From Actinomycetales bacterium UBA1383 (GTDB lineage: Bacteria > Actinomycetota > Actinomycetes > Actinomycetales > Actinomycetaceae): DNA of 64,000 nucleotides. Position 1 is the stretch's first letter. Each line of letters opens with the position of its first letter. Below, one piece after another: positions 34,579 to 43,377 of the stretch. Below the pieces are notes generated by a model. That model ran no database searches. It saw only the letters and a program-made list of their open reading frames with translations, and was not told the origin of the DNA. The stretch covers positions 95,202-159,201 of the forward strand of contig DBQX01000046.1 in assembly GCA_002305415.1 (NCBI GenBank). The letters are read 5' to 3'. The position numbers and the translations under genes were made by a program.

Positions 34579-37533
34579 TCAGGGGAAGAAGACCGACTCG
34601 ACGACGCGGCGCGCCCGCCGTGCCGTACGGAGGTAGTCCTCCTCGAAGTCGAGGGAGGATCCGGGCGGGTAGCCAAGCATCCGGGACACGACCGTGAGTT
34701 CGCGCCCCACCCTCGGGAGGACATCGGACTTCTGCGGCTTGTTGGTGACCAGCATGATGGCGTCCCGAACGCGGCTGGCCAGTTCCCACGCGTTTCGGAG
34801 TGCCTCGAAGTCGGGCCCCGACAGCGCACCTGCCCGCCAGGCTGCCTCGAGAGCCGGGATCGTCTGGGTGGTGCGCATGCCCGGATGCGCGTGCGCGAGC
34901 TGCAACTGCAGGAACTGTGCGGTGAACTCGACGTCGGTGAGGCCGCCACGCCCGAGCTTCAGGTGCCGGTTGGGTGGGACACCCCGCGGCATGCGCTCCG
35001 CCTCCACTCGCGCCTTCATCCGCCGCACGCTCACCACCGTCGCCTCATCGATTCCGCCAGGGCGGTAACGCACCGGATCGATCAGTCCGACGAATCGTGC
35101 GAGCAGGTCCACGTCCCCAGCCACCGGGCGCGCCTTCAGCAGGGCCTGGCACTCCCACGGCTCCACCCAACGCTGGTAGTACTCCGCGTAGGAGGCGAGC
35201 GAGCGCACGAGTGGGCCGCGTCGTCCCTCGGGGCGCAGGTCGGCGTCGATGGCCAGCGCCGGCTCCGCGCTCGGCTCGGTGAGCACGGTCCGCACGCCCG
35301 TCGCCAGTTTCATCGCGAAGTCGACGGCCACCTGGTCGTCCGAGACCGGCTCGTACACGAACACCACGTCGGCGTCGGAGGCGTAGTTCATCTCCTGGCC
35401 GCCGAGTCGGCCCATCGCGACGATCGCGAAGCGCGCGGGATCGGGGGACCCGGCCGGCAGTCCGAACTCGAGACGGGCGAAGTGGCGCGCGATCCGCAAC
35501 GCCCCCACGATCGCGACGTCGGCGGCGTCCGAGATCATGCGCGCGCGCGCGGGATCGACGCCGTCGAGGACGTCCCCCAGGGCAGCCCGGGTGAGTTCGC
35601 GACGGCGCAGGTAGCGCACCGCCTCGACGGCCTGCTGGCGGTCATCCCGGCGGACGAGCAGCGCATCCAGTTCCCGGAGCAGCGATTCCGGGGACCGCGG
35701 CTGGAGGTCTGCCTCGTCGTCGAGCCAGGTGACGGACTCCGGGAGACGGGACATGGCAACCGTGGCGTAGGCACTGGAGGACAACACCTGGGCGAGGCGT
35801 ACGCCGGCCGTGCCCGAGTCGCGCAGGAGCTTCAGGTACCAGTGGGTCTGCCCGAGTTCCTCGGAGAGCGTGCGGAACGAGAGCAGGCCGGCGTCGGGGT
35901 CCGGGCCGTCCGCGAACCATCCCAGCATCACCGGCAGCAGGTGGCGCTGGATCTGGGCGCGCCGCGTCATCCCCTCGGTGAGTGCGGAGATGTGGCGCAG
36001 CGCGCCGGCCGGGTCGCGGTAGCCGATGGCCTTCAGCCGCGCGGTGGCAGCGGTCGGATCGAGGGCGATGTCCTGGGGCGCGAGCCGGGCGGTGTGGGGC
36101 AGCAGCGGGCGGTAGAAGATCGCCTCGTGCAGCTCGCGCACCCGCCGGCGTGTCGCGAGCCAGGCCGAGTCGACGTCGTCCACCCCGAGCAGCCGGGAGA
36201 GGCGCCGCAGGTCCTCCGGGCGGGTCGGTACGACGTGCGAACGCCGCATGCGGTGCAGCTGGATGCGGTGCTCCAGGGCGCGGAGGAAGCGGTAGCAGTC
36301 CGCGAGTTCTGCGGCCTCGGCGCGCCCGACGTAGCCGCCCCGGGCGAGTGCCTCGAGTGCGGGCAGAGTCCCCCGGACGCGCAACTCGGGGTCCGTGCGG
36401 CCGTGCACGAGCTGGAGGAGCTGGACGGTGAACTCCACGTCCCGCAGACCACCCTTGCCGAGCTTGAGCTGCCGCTCGGCGTCCCGGGCGCGCACGTGGT
36501 CCTCCACGCGCCGACGCATCGCCTGCGAGTCCTCGACGAAGTTCTCGCGTTCCACCGCGCTCCACACGAACGGCTGGGTGGCGGCGACGTACCGGTCACC
36601 GAGCGCGATGTCACCCGCCACCGGGCGGGCCTTGAGGAGCGCCTGGAACTCCCACGTCTTCGCCCACCGGCGGTAGTAGGCGATGTGCGAGTCGAGGGTC
36701 CGCACCAAGGGGCCGTCCTTGCCCTCGGGCCGGAGGTTCGCGTCGAGCGGCCAGAGCGGGGGCTCGGGTCCGGCCTCGGACACGATCTTCGTGACCGTCG
36801 TCGCGAGGCTCGTGGTGGCGGCGACGGCCGCCGTCTCGTCGGCGCCGTCACACACGTAGATCACGTCGACGTCGGAGATGTAGTTGAGCTCCTCCGCCCC
36901 GGTCTTGCCCATCGCGATGATCGAGAAGGGGTGGCTCGCGGCGTCGGGATGGATGTGGCGTGCCAGTTCGAGCGCTCCGTTGAGCGTGGCGCCCACCAGG
37001 GTGGCGATCGCGGCGGAGACGGCCGGCATCACCTGCCGGGCTCCGTCCGGAGCGCCGGCCGCGGTGTCCAGGTCGAGGACGACGATGGTGAGCAGCTCGC
37101 GGCGGTAGAGGCGGCGCAGGGCGACCACCGCCTCGGCGGTCGTGTGGTCGCGCCGCGTCAACTCCCGGACGACGTCGAGGACGCGCTCGTACACCTCGGG
37201 GTACGGTTCGCCGGGGGTGTGGGGGGTCAGCGCATCCAGGAGGGACGCGTCCGCGATGAGGTGGTCCGCGAAGTACTGCGACGCCCCGAGGACCCGCAGC
37301 AGGGAGAGCCATCGCCCGCGGTCGAGTCCGCGCGCCGCGGGCCCGCCAGGCGAGTCGAGCAGCCGGAGGAGGTTCAGGAGCGCGGCGTCCGGGTCAGCCG
37401 TCGACGAGAGGTCGGCGACGACGTCCGGGAGCTCCAGGCCGGCGAACGCGGGACTGGAGAGGAAGCGCAGCGCGCGAGAGGCGTCGAAGCCCCTGCGGGC
37501 GAGCTCCGACCGGAGCGAGGTGGCCTCACGCAC
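34579..37533 (-). CDS. glnE: glutamine synthetase adenylyltransferase/deadenylylase
   Basis: Adds AMP to, and removes it from, the regulatory Tyr of glutamine synthetase. 984 residues with the two nucleotidyltransferase domains expected. The N-terminal one has MGKTGAEELNYISDVDVIYV, the C-terminal one MGRLGGQEMNYASDADVVFV; each is followed by KLGRGGL/KLGKGGLRDVEFT-type motifs. GTG 37533 directly follows the glnA2 stop (TAAGTG), so they are translationally coupled. Its target here is GlnA1, which has the Tyr site. Confidence 0.96.
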   Translation of the reverse strand: MREATSLRSELARRGFDASRALRFLSSPAFAGLELPDVVADLSSTADPDAALLNLLRLLDSPGGPAARGLDRGRWLSLLRVLGASQYFADHLIADASLLDALTPHTPGEPYPEVYERVLDVVRELTRRDHTTAEAVVALRRLYRRELLTIVVLDLDTAAGAPDGARQVMPAVSAAIATLVGATLNGALELARHIHPDAASHPFSIIAMGKTGAEELNYISDVDVIYVCDGADETAAVAATTSLATTVTKIVSEAGPEPPLWPLDANLRPEGKDGPLVRTLDSHIAYYRRWAKTWEFQALLKARPVAGDIALGDRYVAATQPFVWSAVERENFVEDSQAMRRRVEDHVRARDAERQLKLGKGGLRDVEFTVQLLQLVHGRTDPELRVRGTLPALEALARGGYVGRAEAAELADCYRFLRALEHRIQLHRMRRSHVVPTRPEDLRRLSRLLGVDDVDSAWLATRRRVRELHEAIFYRPLLPHTARLAPQDIALDPTAATARLKAIGYRDPAGALRHISALTEGMTRRAQIQRHLLPVMLGWFADGPDPDAGLLSFRTLSEELGQTHWYLKLLRDSGTAGVRLAQVLSSSAYATVAMSRLPESVTWLDDEADLQPRSPESLLRELDALLVRRDDRQQAVEAVRYLRRRELTRAALGDVLDGVDPARARMISDAADVAIVGALRIARHFARLEFGLPAGSPDPARFAIVAMGRLGGQEMNYASDADVVFVYEPVSDDQVAVDFAMKLATGVRTVLTEPSAEPALAIDADLRPEGRRGPLVRSLASYAEYYQRWVEPWECQALLKARPVAGDVDLLARFVGLIDPVRYRPGGIDEATVVSVRRMKARVEAERMPRGVPPNRHLKLGRGGLTDVEFTAQFLQLQLAHAHPGMRTTQTIPALEAAWRAGALSGPDFEALRNAWELASRVRDAIMLVTNKPQKSDVLPRVGRELTVVSRMLGYPPGSSLDFEEDYLRTARRARRVVESVFFP

Positions 37534-38868
37534 TTACTGCCCCGAGAGGAATCGCTTCAGCTCCCACGGCGTCACCTGGCGGCGGTACTCGCGCCACTCC
37601 TGGTGCTTGTTGCGGATGACGAAGTCGAAGACGTCCTCGCCGAGGGTCTCGGCGACCAGCTCGGAACCCTCCATCTCGGCGACGGCCCGCTCCAGAGACG
37701 ACGGCAGGGCGGTGATCCCCATCGCGCGGCGTTCGTCGTCGGTGAGCTCCCAGACGTTGTCATCCGCTCCCGGCGGCAGCTCGTACCCCTCCTCGATGCC
37801 CTTCAGCCCGGCCGCAAGGGTCACGGCGAGCGCGAGGTACGGGTTCAGCGCCGAGTCGGGCGACCGGAACTCCACGCGGGCAGAGGTGGACTTGTCGGGC
37901 TTGTACAGCGGGACCCGGACCAGCGCCGATCGGTTGATGTGCCCCCAGCACACGAAGCTGGGGGCCTCGCCGCCACCCCAGAGCCGCTTGTAGGAGTTGA
38001 CGTGCTGGTTGGTGATCGCCGAGATCTCGTGAGCGTGCCGGAGCAGGCCCGCGATGAACTGGCGTGCGGTGCGGGAGAGCTGGTACTCCCCGGCAGGATC
38101 CCAGAACGCGTTGCGGTCGCCCTCGAAGAGGGACAGGTGCAGGTGCATGCCGGAACCGGGGGCGTCGATGAGCGGCTTGGGCATGAAGGAGGCGATGAAC
38201 CCCTGGGCCGCCGCCACCTCCTTCACGATCGTCTTGAAGGTCATGATGTTGTCCGCGGTGGTGAGCGCGTCGGCGTAACGGAGGTCGATCTCGTTCTGTC
38301 CCGGCCCGCCCTCGTGGTGCGAGTACTCGACCGAGATCCCCATCTGTTCGAGCAGCGCGATGGCGTCGCGGCGGAAGTCCGCCCCCTTGCCGCGCGGCAC
38401 GTGGTCGAAGTACCCAGCGCTGTCGATGGGGACGAGCTGGCCGTCCGGGCCCGGCATCTCGAAGAGGTAGAACTCGATCTCCGGGTGGGTGTAGAAGGTG
38501 AATCCCATCTCGGCGGCCTTCGAGAGCGCGCGCTTCAGCACCGCGCGGGGCTCGGTGCGGGCCGGCTCGCCCGCCGGGGTGAGGATGTCGCAGAACATGC
38601 GGGCGGTGCCCTGGTGCTCGCCGCGCCACGGCAGGATCTGGAAGGTCGAGGGGTCCGGCCGTGCGATCATGTCGGCCTCCGAGACGCGGGCGAGTCCCTC
38701 GATCGCCGAGCCGTCGAAGCCGATCCCCTCGGCGAAGGCACCCTCCAGCTCCGCCGGCGCGATCGCGACGGACTTCAGCACCCCCAGCACGTCCGTGAAC
38801 CAGAGCTGGATGAAACGGATGTCCCGCTCCTCCACCACCCGAAGCACGTACTCCTGTTGCCGATCCAT
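37534..38868 (-). CDS. glnA2: glutamine synthetase type I, GlnA2-like
   Basis: Second glutamine synthetase, 444 residues. Motifs: FDGSAIEGLARVSEADM, GPDGQLVPIDSAGYFD, YSHHEGGPGQNEIDLRYADA, SGMHLHLSLFEGD and VRVPLYKPDKSTSARVEFRS. The region aligned with the adenylylation site reads NVWELTDDERR with no Tyr, so GlnE should not modify it. It is shorter by 30 residues than GlnA1. ATG 38868 follows GAGGAGGAAC. Heads the glnA2-glnE-phosphatase operon. Confidence 0.94.
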   Translation of the reverse strand: MDRQQEYVLRVVEERDIRFIQLWFTDVLGVLKSVAIAPAELEGAFAEGIGFDGSAIEGLARVSEADMIARPDPSTFQILPWRGEHQGTARMFCDILTPAGEPARTEPRAVLKRALSKAAEMGFTFYTHPEIEFYLFEMPGPDGQLVPIDSAGYFDHVPRGKGADFRRDAIALLEQMGISVEYSHHEGGPGQNEIDLRYADALTTADNIMTFKTIVKEVAAAQGFIASFMPKPLIDAPGSGMHLHLSLFEGDRNAFWDPAGEYQLSRTARQFIAGLLRHAHEISAITNQHVNSYKRLWGGGEAPSFVCWGHINRSALVRVPLYKPDKSTSARVEFRSPDSALNPYLALAVTLAAGLKGIEEGYELPPGADDNVWELTDDERRAMGITALPSSLERAVAEMEGSELVAETLGEDVFDFVIRNKHQEWREYRRQVTPWELKRFLSGQ

Positions 38869-38952
38869 GCGTTCCTCCTCGCGCCGCCGCGATCCTGCCA
38901 CCCATCATCACCCATGGCGGGACGGCGCGCAGGCGCCCAGCCAGTCGCGGCT

Positions 38953-38968
38953 GTTAACTCTCGGTTAC
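38953..38968 (-). promoter_or_regulatory. possible GlnR half-site pair upstream of glnA2
   Basis: On the minus strand GTAAC-n6-TTAAC, the same 11-base phase as in the glnA1 operator, 85 bases before the glnA2 start and also 60 bases before panB. Only one pair is present. Confidence 0.35.
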
Positions 38969-39028
38969 GGGGGTGCCGCCAAGTACGCTGGTGCACGCCG
39001 GAACGGCCCGCCCTGCGAGAGGATGACC

Positions 39029-39862
39029 ATGCCCGCCACTGACACACCCGGCGTCCCAGTACCCCATCGCGTGCGCGTCCACCACCTGCGGGAGGCGAAG
39101 CAGCGGCACGAGCCTCTGACGATGCTGACCGCATACGACGCCGTCTGCGCGCGCATCTTCGACGAGGCTGGAATCGACATGCTGCTGGTGGGCGACTCGA
39201 TCGGCGACAACATGCTCGCGCACCCGTCGACGATCCCCGTCACCGTCGACGAGATGATCCCCGCCGTCCGGGCCGTCTCGCGCACCGCGAAGCGGGCCTT
39301 CGTGATCGCGGACCTGCCCTTCGGCAGCTACGAGGCCTCACCCGCGCACTGCCTCGCCACGTCGGTCCGGATGCTCAAGGAGGGCCACGCCCACGCCGTG
39401 AAGTTCGAGGGCGGCACCCACCTCTCAGGCCACGTGGCGCTGTGCACCCGCTCCGGGATCCCTGTGGTCGGGCACCTGGGGTTCACCCCGCAGGCGGAGA
39501 ACCTGCTCGGAGGCAAGCGCGTCCAGGGGCGGGGGAACGCCGCGGCGGAGAGGCTCGTCACCGACGCCAAGGCGCTCCAGGACGCGGGCGCGGTCGCCGT
39601 CGTCCTCGAGATGGTGCCGGCGCCGGTGGCCGCCCGCATCACCGAGGTGCTCGAGATCCCCACGATCGGCATCGGGGCGGGCCCGGATGTCGACGGCCAG
39701 GTCCTCGTGTGGACGGACATGGCCGGCATGGGGTCGTGGTCGCCGCGCTTCGCGAGGCAGTTCGGGAGCGTGGGCGACGAGCTGTTCGCCGCGACGCGCC
39801 GCTACGCCGCCGCCGTCCGGGAGCGCCAGTTCCCGGGCCCGGAGCACACCTACCAGTCGTAG
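39029..39862 (+). CDS. panB: 3-methyl-2-oxobutanoate hydroxymethyltransferase
   Basis: First step of pantothenate synthesis: adds a hydroxymethyl group from methylene-THF to 2-oxoisovalerate. 277 residues. Motifs: MLTAYDAVCARIFDEAGID, LLVGDSIGDNML (Mg Asp), VKFEGG, LEMVPAPVAARITE (catalytic Glu) and IPTIGIGAGPDVDGQVLV. ATG 39029 is about seven bases after GAGAGG; ATG 39023 is an alternative. The M. tuberculosis panB lies next to glnA2 in the same way. Confidence 0.95.
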   Translation: MPATDTPGVPVPHRVRVHHLREAKQRHEPLTMLTAYDAVCARIFDEAGIDMLLVGDSIGDNMLAHPSTIPVTVDEMIPAVRAVSRTAKRAFVIADLPFGSYEASPAHCLATSVRMLKEGHAHAVKFEGGTHLSGHVALCTRSGIPVVGHLGFTPQAENLLGGKRVQGRGNAAAERLVTDAKALQDAGAVAVVLEMVPAPVAARITEVLEIPTIGIGAGPDVDGQVLVWTDMAGMGSWSPRFARQFGSVGDELFAATRRYAAAVRERQFPGPEHTYQS

Positions 39863-39863
39863 G

Positions 39864-40073
39864 TCAGCGGTTCCCCCACCGGTGGCGGTCGTCCTCCTCG
39901 TCCTCGTTCCAGCGACGATCGGCGTCCTCCCACTCCGCGTTCCGCTCGCGCGCGTGCTCCATGGCGTGTTCGGCTGCCTCGCGGGTGGGGTACGGACCCA
40001 TCCGGTGCATCGCCTCGGAGACGCGTCCCTCCTCGACCTGCCGTGTCTCCAGGTTGAAGTAGTACTCGGTCAT
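39864..40073 (-). CDS. small acidic protein, SPOR-like
   Basis: 69 residues, start MTEYYFNLETRQVEEG, then YPTREAAEHAMEHARERN and a highly charged tail. Similar small proteins lie between panB and map in other actinobacteria and are annotated as SPOR-domain-like; function unknown. ATG 40073 follows GGAGCCCGAG. Convergent with panB with one base between stops, and divergent from map. Confidence 0.7.
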   Translation of the reverse strand: MTEYYFNLETRQVEEGRVSEAMHRMGPYPTREAAEHAMEHARERNAEWEDADRRWNEDEEDDRHRWGNR

Positions 40074-40107
40074 CTCGGGCTCCTGCCGTGAACGTAGACT
40101 CGTGACC

Positions 40108-40980
40108 ATGTTGGCTGATCGCGCACCCCGCGGCACCCTGAAACCCGGACGAATCTCGCCGCGCCGCGCCGTCCCCACCACCATCCCGCGGCCGGAGTAC
40201 GTCGGACGCCGTGGGCCGGAGCGCGTGACCGCGTCCGAGGTGAAGTCGGAGGAGACGATCGAGCGCATCCGGCTCGCCGGGAGGCTCGCGGCACGCGCCC
40301 TGGTGGAGGTGGGCCGGGCGGTCCGCCCCGGCATCACCACTGACGAACTGGACCGCATCGGACACGCGTACCTCATCGACCACGGCGCCTACCCCTCCAC
40401 CCTGGACTACATGGGCTACCCCAAGTCGCTCTGCACGTCCATCAACGAGGTGATCTGCCACGGGATCCCGGACGACACCGTCCTGGCGGAGGGGGACATC
40501 GTCAACGTCGACATCACCGCCTACCTCGAGGGTGTCCACGGTGACACCAACGCGACGTTCCTGGTCGGCGAGGTGGACGAGGAGTCGCGCCTCCTGGTCG
40601 AACGCACCCGGGAGGCGATGATGAGGGGTATCCGGGCTGTGCGCCCCGGCCGCGAGGTGAATGTCATCGGCCGGGTGATCGAGGCGTACGCACGCCGCTT
40701 CGGCTACGGCGTGGTTCGCGACTTCACCGGCCACGGGGTGGGCGAGGCCTTCCACTCGGGACTCGTCATCCCGCACTACGACGCCGCCCCCTTCCACAAC
40801 GACGTGATCGAGCAGGGCATGGTGTTCACCATCGAGCCAATGCTGACTCTCGGCACCATCGAGTGGGACCAGTGGGATGACGGCTGGACCGTGCTCACGA
40901 AGGACCGGCGTCGCTCCGCGCAGTTCGAGCACACGGTGGTGGTGCGTGCGGACGGCGCCGAGATCCTCACCCTGCCCTGA
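40108..40980 (+). CDS. map: methionine aminopeptidase type I
   Basis: Removes the N-terminal Met from new proteins. 290 residues. Metal ligands: two Asp in IVNVDITAYLEGVHGDTNAT, His in FTGHGVGEAFH, Glu in FTIEPMLTLG and Glu in SAQFEHTVVV; the substrate His is in SINEVICHGIP. An N-terminal extension of about 40 residues (RISPRRAVPTTIPRPEY) is normal for actinobacterial MapB. ATG 40108 lies seven bases after TAGACT. It works after peptide deformylase, encoded at 62.6 kb. Confidence 0.95.
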   Translation: MLADRAPRGTLKPGRISPRRAVPTTIPRPEYVGRRGPERVTASEVKSEETIERIRLAGRLAARALVEVGRAVRPGITTDELDRIGHAYLIDHGAYPSTLDYMGYPKSLCTSINEVICHGIPDDTVLAEGDIVNVDITAYLEGVHGDTNATFLVGEVDEESRLLVERTREAMMRGIRAVRPGREVNVIGRVIEAYARRFGYGVVRDFTGHGVGEAFHSGLVIPHYDAAPFHNDVIEQGMVFTIEPMLTLGTIEWDQWDDGWTVLTKDRRRSAQFEHTVVVRADGAEILTLP

Positions 40981-40987
40981 CGGAGCG

Positions 40988-41827
40988 TCAGCGCTCCGTG
41001 GTGGGTGGTGTCTCGCCCCCCGGGGTGGGTGGCGGCGGCCACTGCTGCGCCGCCCCTCCGGGCGCCGCGGGCGGAAAGACGCCGGGTTGGTGGGTGGCGG
41101 GCTGGTAGTCCTGCTGCCAGCGCTGGCGGGCGAACTGCTCGTGGGCCTCCGCGGCGCGCTCGCGCCTGGCACGCAGGACGACGAAGAGCGCGACCGCCAC
41201 CACGATGACCGCCCCCAGCCCGAGCAGCAGCGGGAGCCACTCGGCGCCGCCCCCCACGCTCATCCCGACGCCGTCGCCCCCGGCCCCGCCGCGCGCGGAC
41301 AGCTCCGTCCGCTCTCCGGGGACCGGTTCCCAGATGACCGTCCTCCCCTCCAGCCTGCCGTTGTGGTCACGCACCTCGCCGGGGAAGGTGATGGCGATCC
41401 GGACGTCGAACCCCTCCATCGCCTGGTCGGTCCCAGCGCCTCCCACGTCCGTGAGGTCCATCGCGCCCGAGACCACGAACTCGTCGCCCTCGCGGGTGAT
41501 CCGCAGGGTGTCGGGGTCGTTGGCCTGTGCCATCTCCTCGAGGGGGACGCCGTCGAACGTGACGCGCGTTCCCGTGTACCCGTCCTCGGACCAGGGCTCC
41601 TGGGTGGACCCCGGAGGGAGGCCCCTCTCGAGGTCGCCCCCGGCCTCCTCCCACAGGGACTCCGGATCGGTTCCGAGCATCGCGGCCACCTCGTCGGAGA
41701 ACGCCAGCACCATGACGCCGTCCACGGTGTCGTCGGTGTTCAGCGTGAGATCCATGTCGATCTTCACGCACCCACTGAGGAGGAGGACCGCGAACAGGCC
41801 GATCAGGAGTGATCGTGTGGCGCGCAT
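40988..41827 (-). CDS. LppM-like lipoprotein (DUF3153)
   Basis: 279 residues: lipoprotein signal with lipobox LLLSGC (about 14-19), an extracytoplasmic DUF3153/LppM domain (VKIDMDLTLNTDDTVDGVM at its start), a membrane span near 200-222 (LPLLLGLGAVIVVAVALFVVL), and a Pro/Gln-rich cytoplasmic tail. LppM of M. tuberculosis (Rv2171) binds phosphoinositol-mannoside lipids; a related cell-envelope role is likely here. ATG 41827 gives the signal directly. Confidence 0.78.
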   Translation of the reverse strand: MRATRSLLIGLFAVLLLSGCVKIDMDLTLNTDDTVDGVMVLAFSDEVAAMLGTDPESLWEEAGGDLERGLPPGSTQEPWSEDGYTGTRVTFDGVPLEEMAQANDPDTLRITREGDEFVVSGAMDLTDVGGAGTDQAMEGFDVRIAITFPGEVRDHNGRLEGRTVIWEPVPGERTELSARGGAGGDGVGMSVGGGAEWLPLLLGLGAVIVVAVALFVVLRARRERAAEAHEQFARQRWQQDYQPATHQPGVFPPAAPGGAAQQWPPPPTPGGETPPTTER

Positions 41828-41903
41828 GAGGGTGATGATGCCACACGGCGGGCGGGCGCGAAGGCCCACCCACCGTGCGGGAGAATCCGGCGGATGGCGC
41901 CGG

Positions 41904-41978
41904 TCAGAAGATGAAGATCAGCAGGGCGATGATGAGCAGGATGCCGACTATCGTCCAGATGAGGTTTGATCCTCGCAT
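41904..41978 (-). CDS. 24-residue single-span membrane peptide
   Basis: MRGSNLIWTIVGILLIIALL followed by IFIF: one hydrophobic segment of about 17 residues after a short basic N-terminus, then a stop at 41904. A good ribosome site (GGAAAGGAG) lies about eight bases before the ATG. A TATACG box at 42026-42021 could start the message. It is too short for routine gene calling. Function unknown; small peptides like this often bind membrane enzymes. Confidence 0.65.
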   Translation of the reverse strand: MRGSNLIWTIVGILLIIALLIFIF

Positions 41979-42068
41979 GTGCTGGCTCCTTTCCTGATGG
42001 GATTGTGCCGTAGGTCACACCGTATAGGTCCAAAGTCCCAGGCGCATGTCGGCGCCGCAGGGGCAGGA

Positions 42069-42320
42069 TCATTCCCGGCGCGTCACGGCGTTCGCCCACA
42101 CCCACGCCGTGCCCTCCCGGCCGTGCTCGTCCACGTAGCGGAGCAGGACCGCCCGGGGTGTCCACGCGACCGCATGTCCGTCAACCCGCGCATGGCCGTG
42201 CCGCGTGAGCACCCACGCCCTGACCGGGATCGCGGTCTCCGCGCGGTGCAGCGGCTGCCCGTACTGCGCCGGTTCCAGCGAGTAGGCCTGGTCACGCAAC
42301 GGGACCCGGTCAGCAACCAT
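42069..42320 (-). CDS. small hypothetical protein
   Basis: 83 residues, no membrane span, no known motif. Predicted mostly beta (AWVLTRHGHARVDGHAVAWTP and VLLRYVDEHGREGTAWVW). The start ATG 42320 lies six bases after TAGCGT, like many leaderless genes here, which is the best support that it is real. It does not overlap its neighbours. Confidence 0.6.
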   Translation of the reverse strand: MVADRVPLRDQAYSLEPAQYGQPLHRAETAIPVRAWVLTRHGHARVDGHAVAWTPRAVLLRYVDEHGREGTAWVWANAVTRRE

Positions 42321-42358
42321 ACGAGAACGCTACGGCATGATTCGAACAGCTGTTCGAC

Positions 42359-43333
42359 TTATGACAGGTCGCCAACCGGCAACGGGTGCTGCGAGAAGAA
42401 GTCCCACATCGTGCGGGTGGCGTCGATGTCCGCCAACGTCGGGCCAGTGATGAACTCCGGCAGCCTTCCCCCGCCCGGCCAGGTGTGCCCCCCGCCCCGG
42501 AGGATGTGGAGCACCACGTCGGCACCCTGGTCGCACCCGCTCCACCGGGTCCCACTCGCCGCCCCGTGCACGGGCAGCGGGTCGGCGGAGGTGCACGCGT
42601 TGCGGGCGGCGTAGTCGCTGACCCAGGCCCGCACGTCGGGTGCCTCGCCGCCGGGACGGCCCAGCGGGCCGCCCTCGAACGGGACGATGGGGTCCGCGGT
42701 CCCGTGGAACGCGATCAGCGGGACGGGCCGCTCCCGCTCGCAGGCGTCCCAGGGATAGGTGAACAGTCCCGCCACCGTGCCGATTGCCGCGACGCGTCCG
42801 GACGCCTCGCAGGACATCACGAACGCCATGCCACCACCATTGCTGATCCCGCTGACGAACACCCGCGCGGGATCGATGGCGTACTCGGCAGCGAGGTGGT
42901 CGATGAGGTCGGTGAGGAACCGGACGTCGCGGCTCGTCTCCTCGGAGCCCGGGGTGTGCGAGGTCCACCGCAGTGGCAGTCCGGTGCCCATCGGGTGGAC
43001 CACGATGAAGCCCTCCCGATCCGCGAGCCGGCTCCACCGGGAGACGGACGCCTGGTTGGCCGGCCACTGCGCGAACCCGTGGAGGTCGACGACGAGCGGC
43101 ACCGGGGATCCGTCGTAGGAGTCGGGGACGTGGAGGAGGTAGCGGCGGGTCTCACCCGAGCTGACCAGGGATCCGTTGGTCCGGTTCGCGATCTGGAACG
43201 CGATCAGGAGGCCCACCGGGGCCGCCATGACCACCGCAAGGACTCCGATGGCCACCCGAAGGAGGATTCGGGCGACCCGGTGCCGCCCGCGCGTGCGCGC
43301 GCCGTCCTTCCTGTCGCTCACCGGGGTGTCCAT
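42359..43333 (-). CDS. PHB-depolymerase/feruloyl-esterase-like hydrolase
   Basis: An alpha/beta hydrolase of the PHB depolymerase (esterase D/LpqC-like) family, 324 residues. A membrane span near 20-46 (VARILLRVAIGVLAVVMAAP) anchors or exports it. Active site: nucleophile in VSGISNGGGMAF (GxSxG), acid in GTADPIVPFEGG and His in GGGHTWPGGG; oxyanion region VDLHGFAQW. Substrate could be polyester, feruloyl or acetyl ester; it cannot be resolved. Start ATG 43333. Confidence 0.83.
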   Translation of the reverse strand: MDTPVSDRKDGARTRGRHRVARILLRVAIGVLAVVMAAPVGLLIAFQIANRTNGSLVSSGETRRYLLHVPDSYDGSPVPLVVDLHGFAQWPANQASVSRWSRLADREGFIVVHPMGTGLPLRWTSHTPGSEETSRDVRFLTDLIDHLAAEYAIDPARVFVSGISNGGGMAFVMSCEASGRVAAIGTVAGLFTYPWDACERERPVPLIAFHGTADPIVPFEGGPLGRPGGEAPDVRAWVSDYAARNACTSADPLPVHGAASGTRWSGCDQGADVVLHILRGGGHTWPGGGRLPEFITGPTLADIDATRTMWDFFSQHPLPVGDLS

Positions 43334-43377
43334 GGTGCAAGTGTCGCCGACCGCGCGCCGGTCCGCTGGGCGCACGG

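Noticed and set aside
34885..39042. Very long open frame (over 1,300 codons) on the plus strand opposite glnE and glnA2
   Set aside because: It is the antisense of two well-supported genes in high-GC DNA; its residues are Arg/Gly/Val/His-rich with no family likeness.
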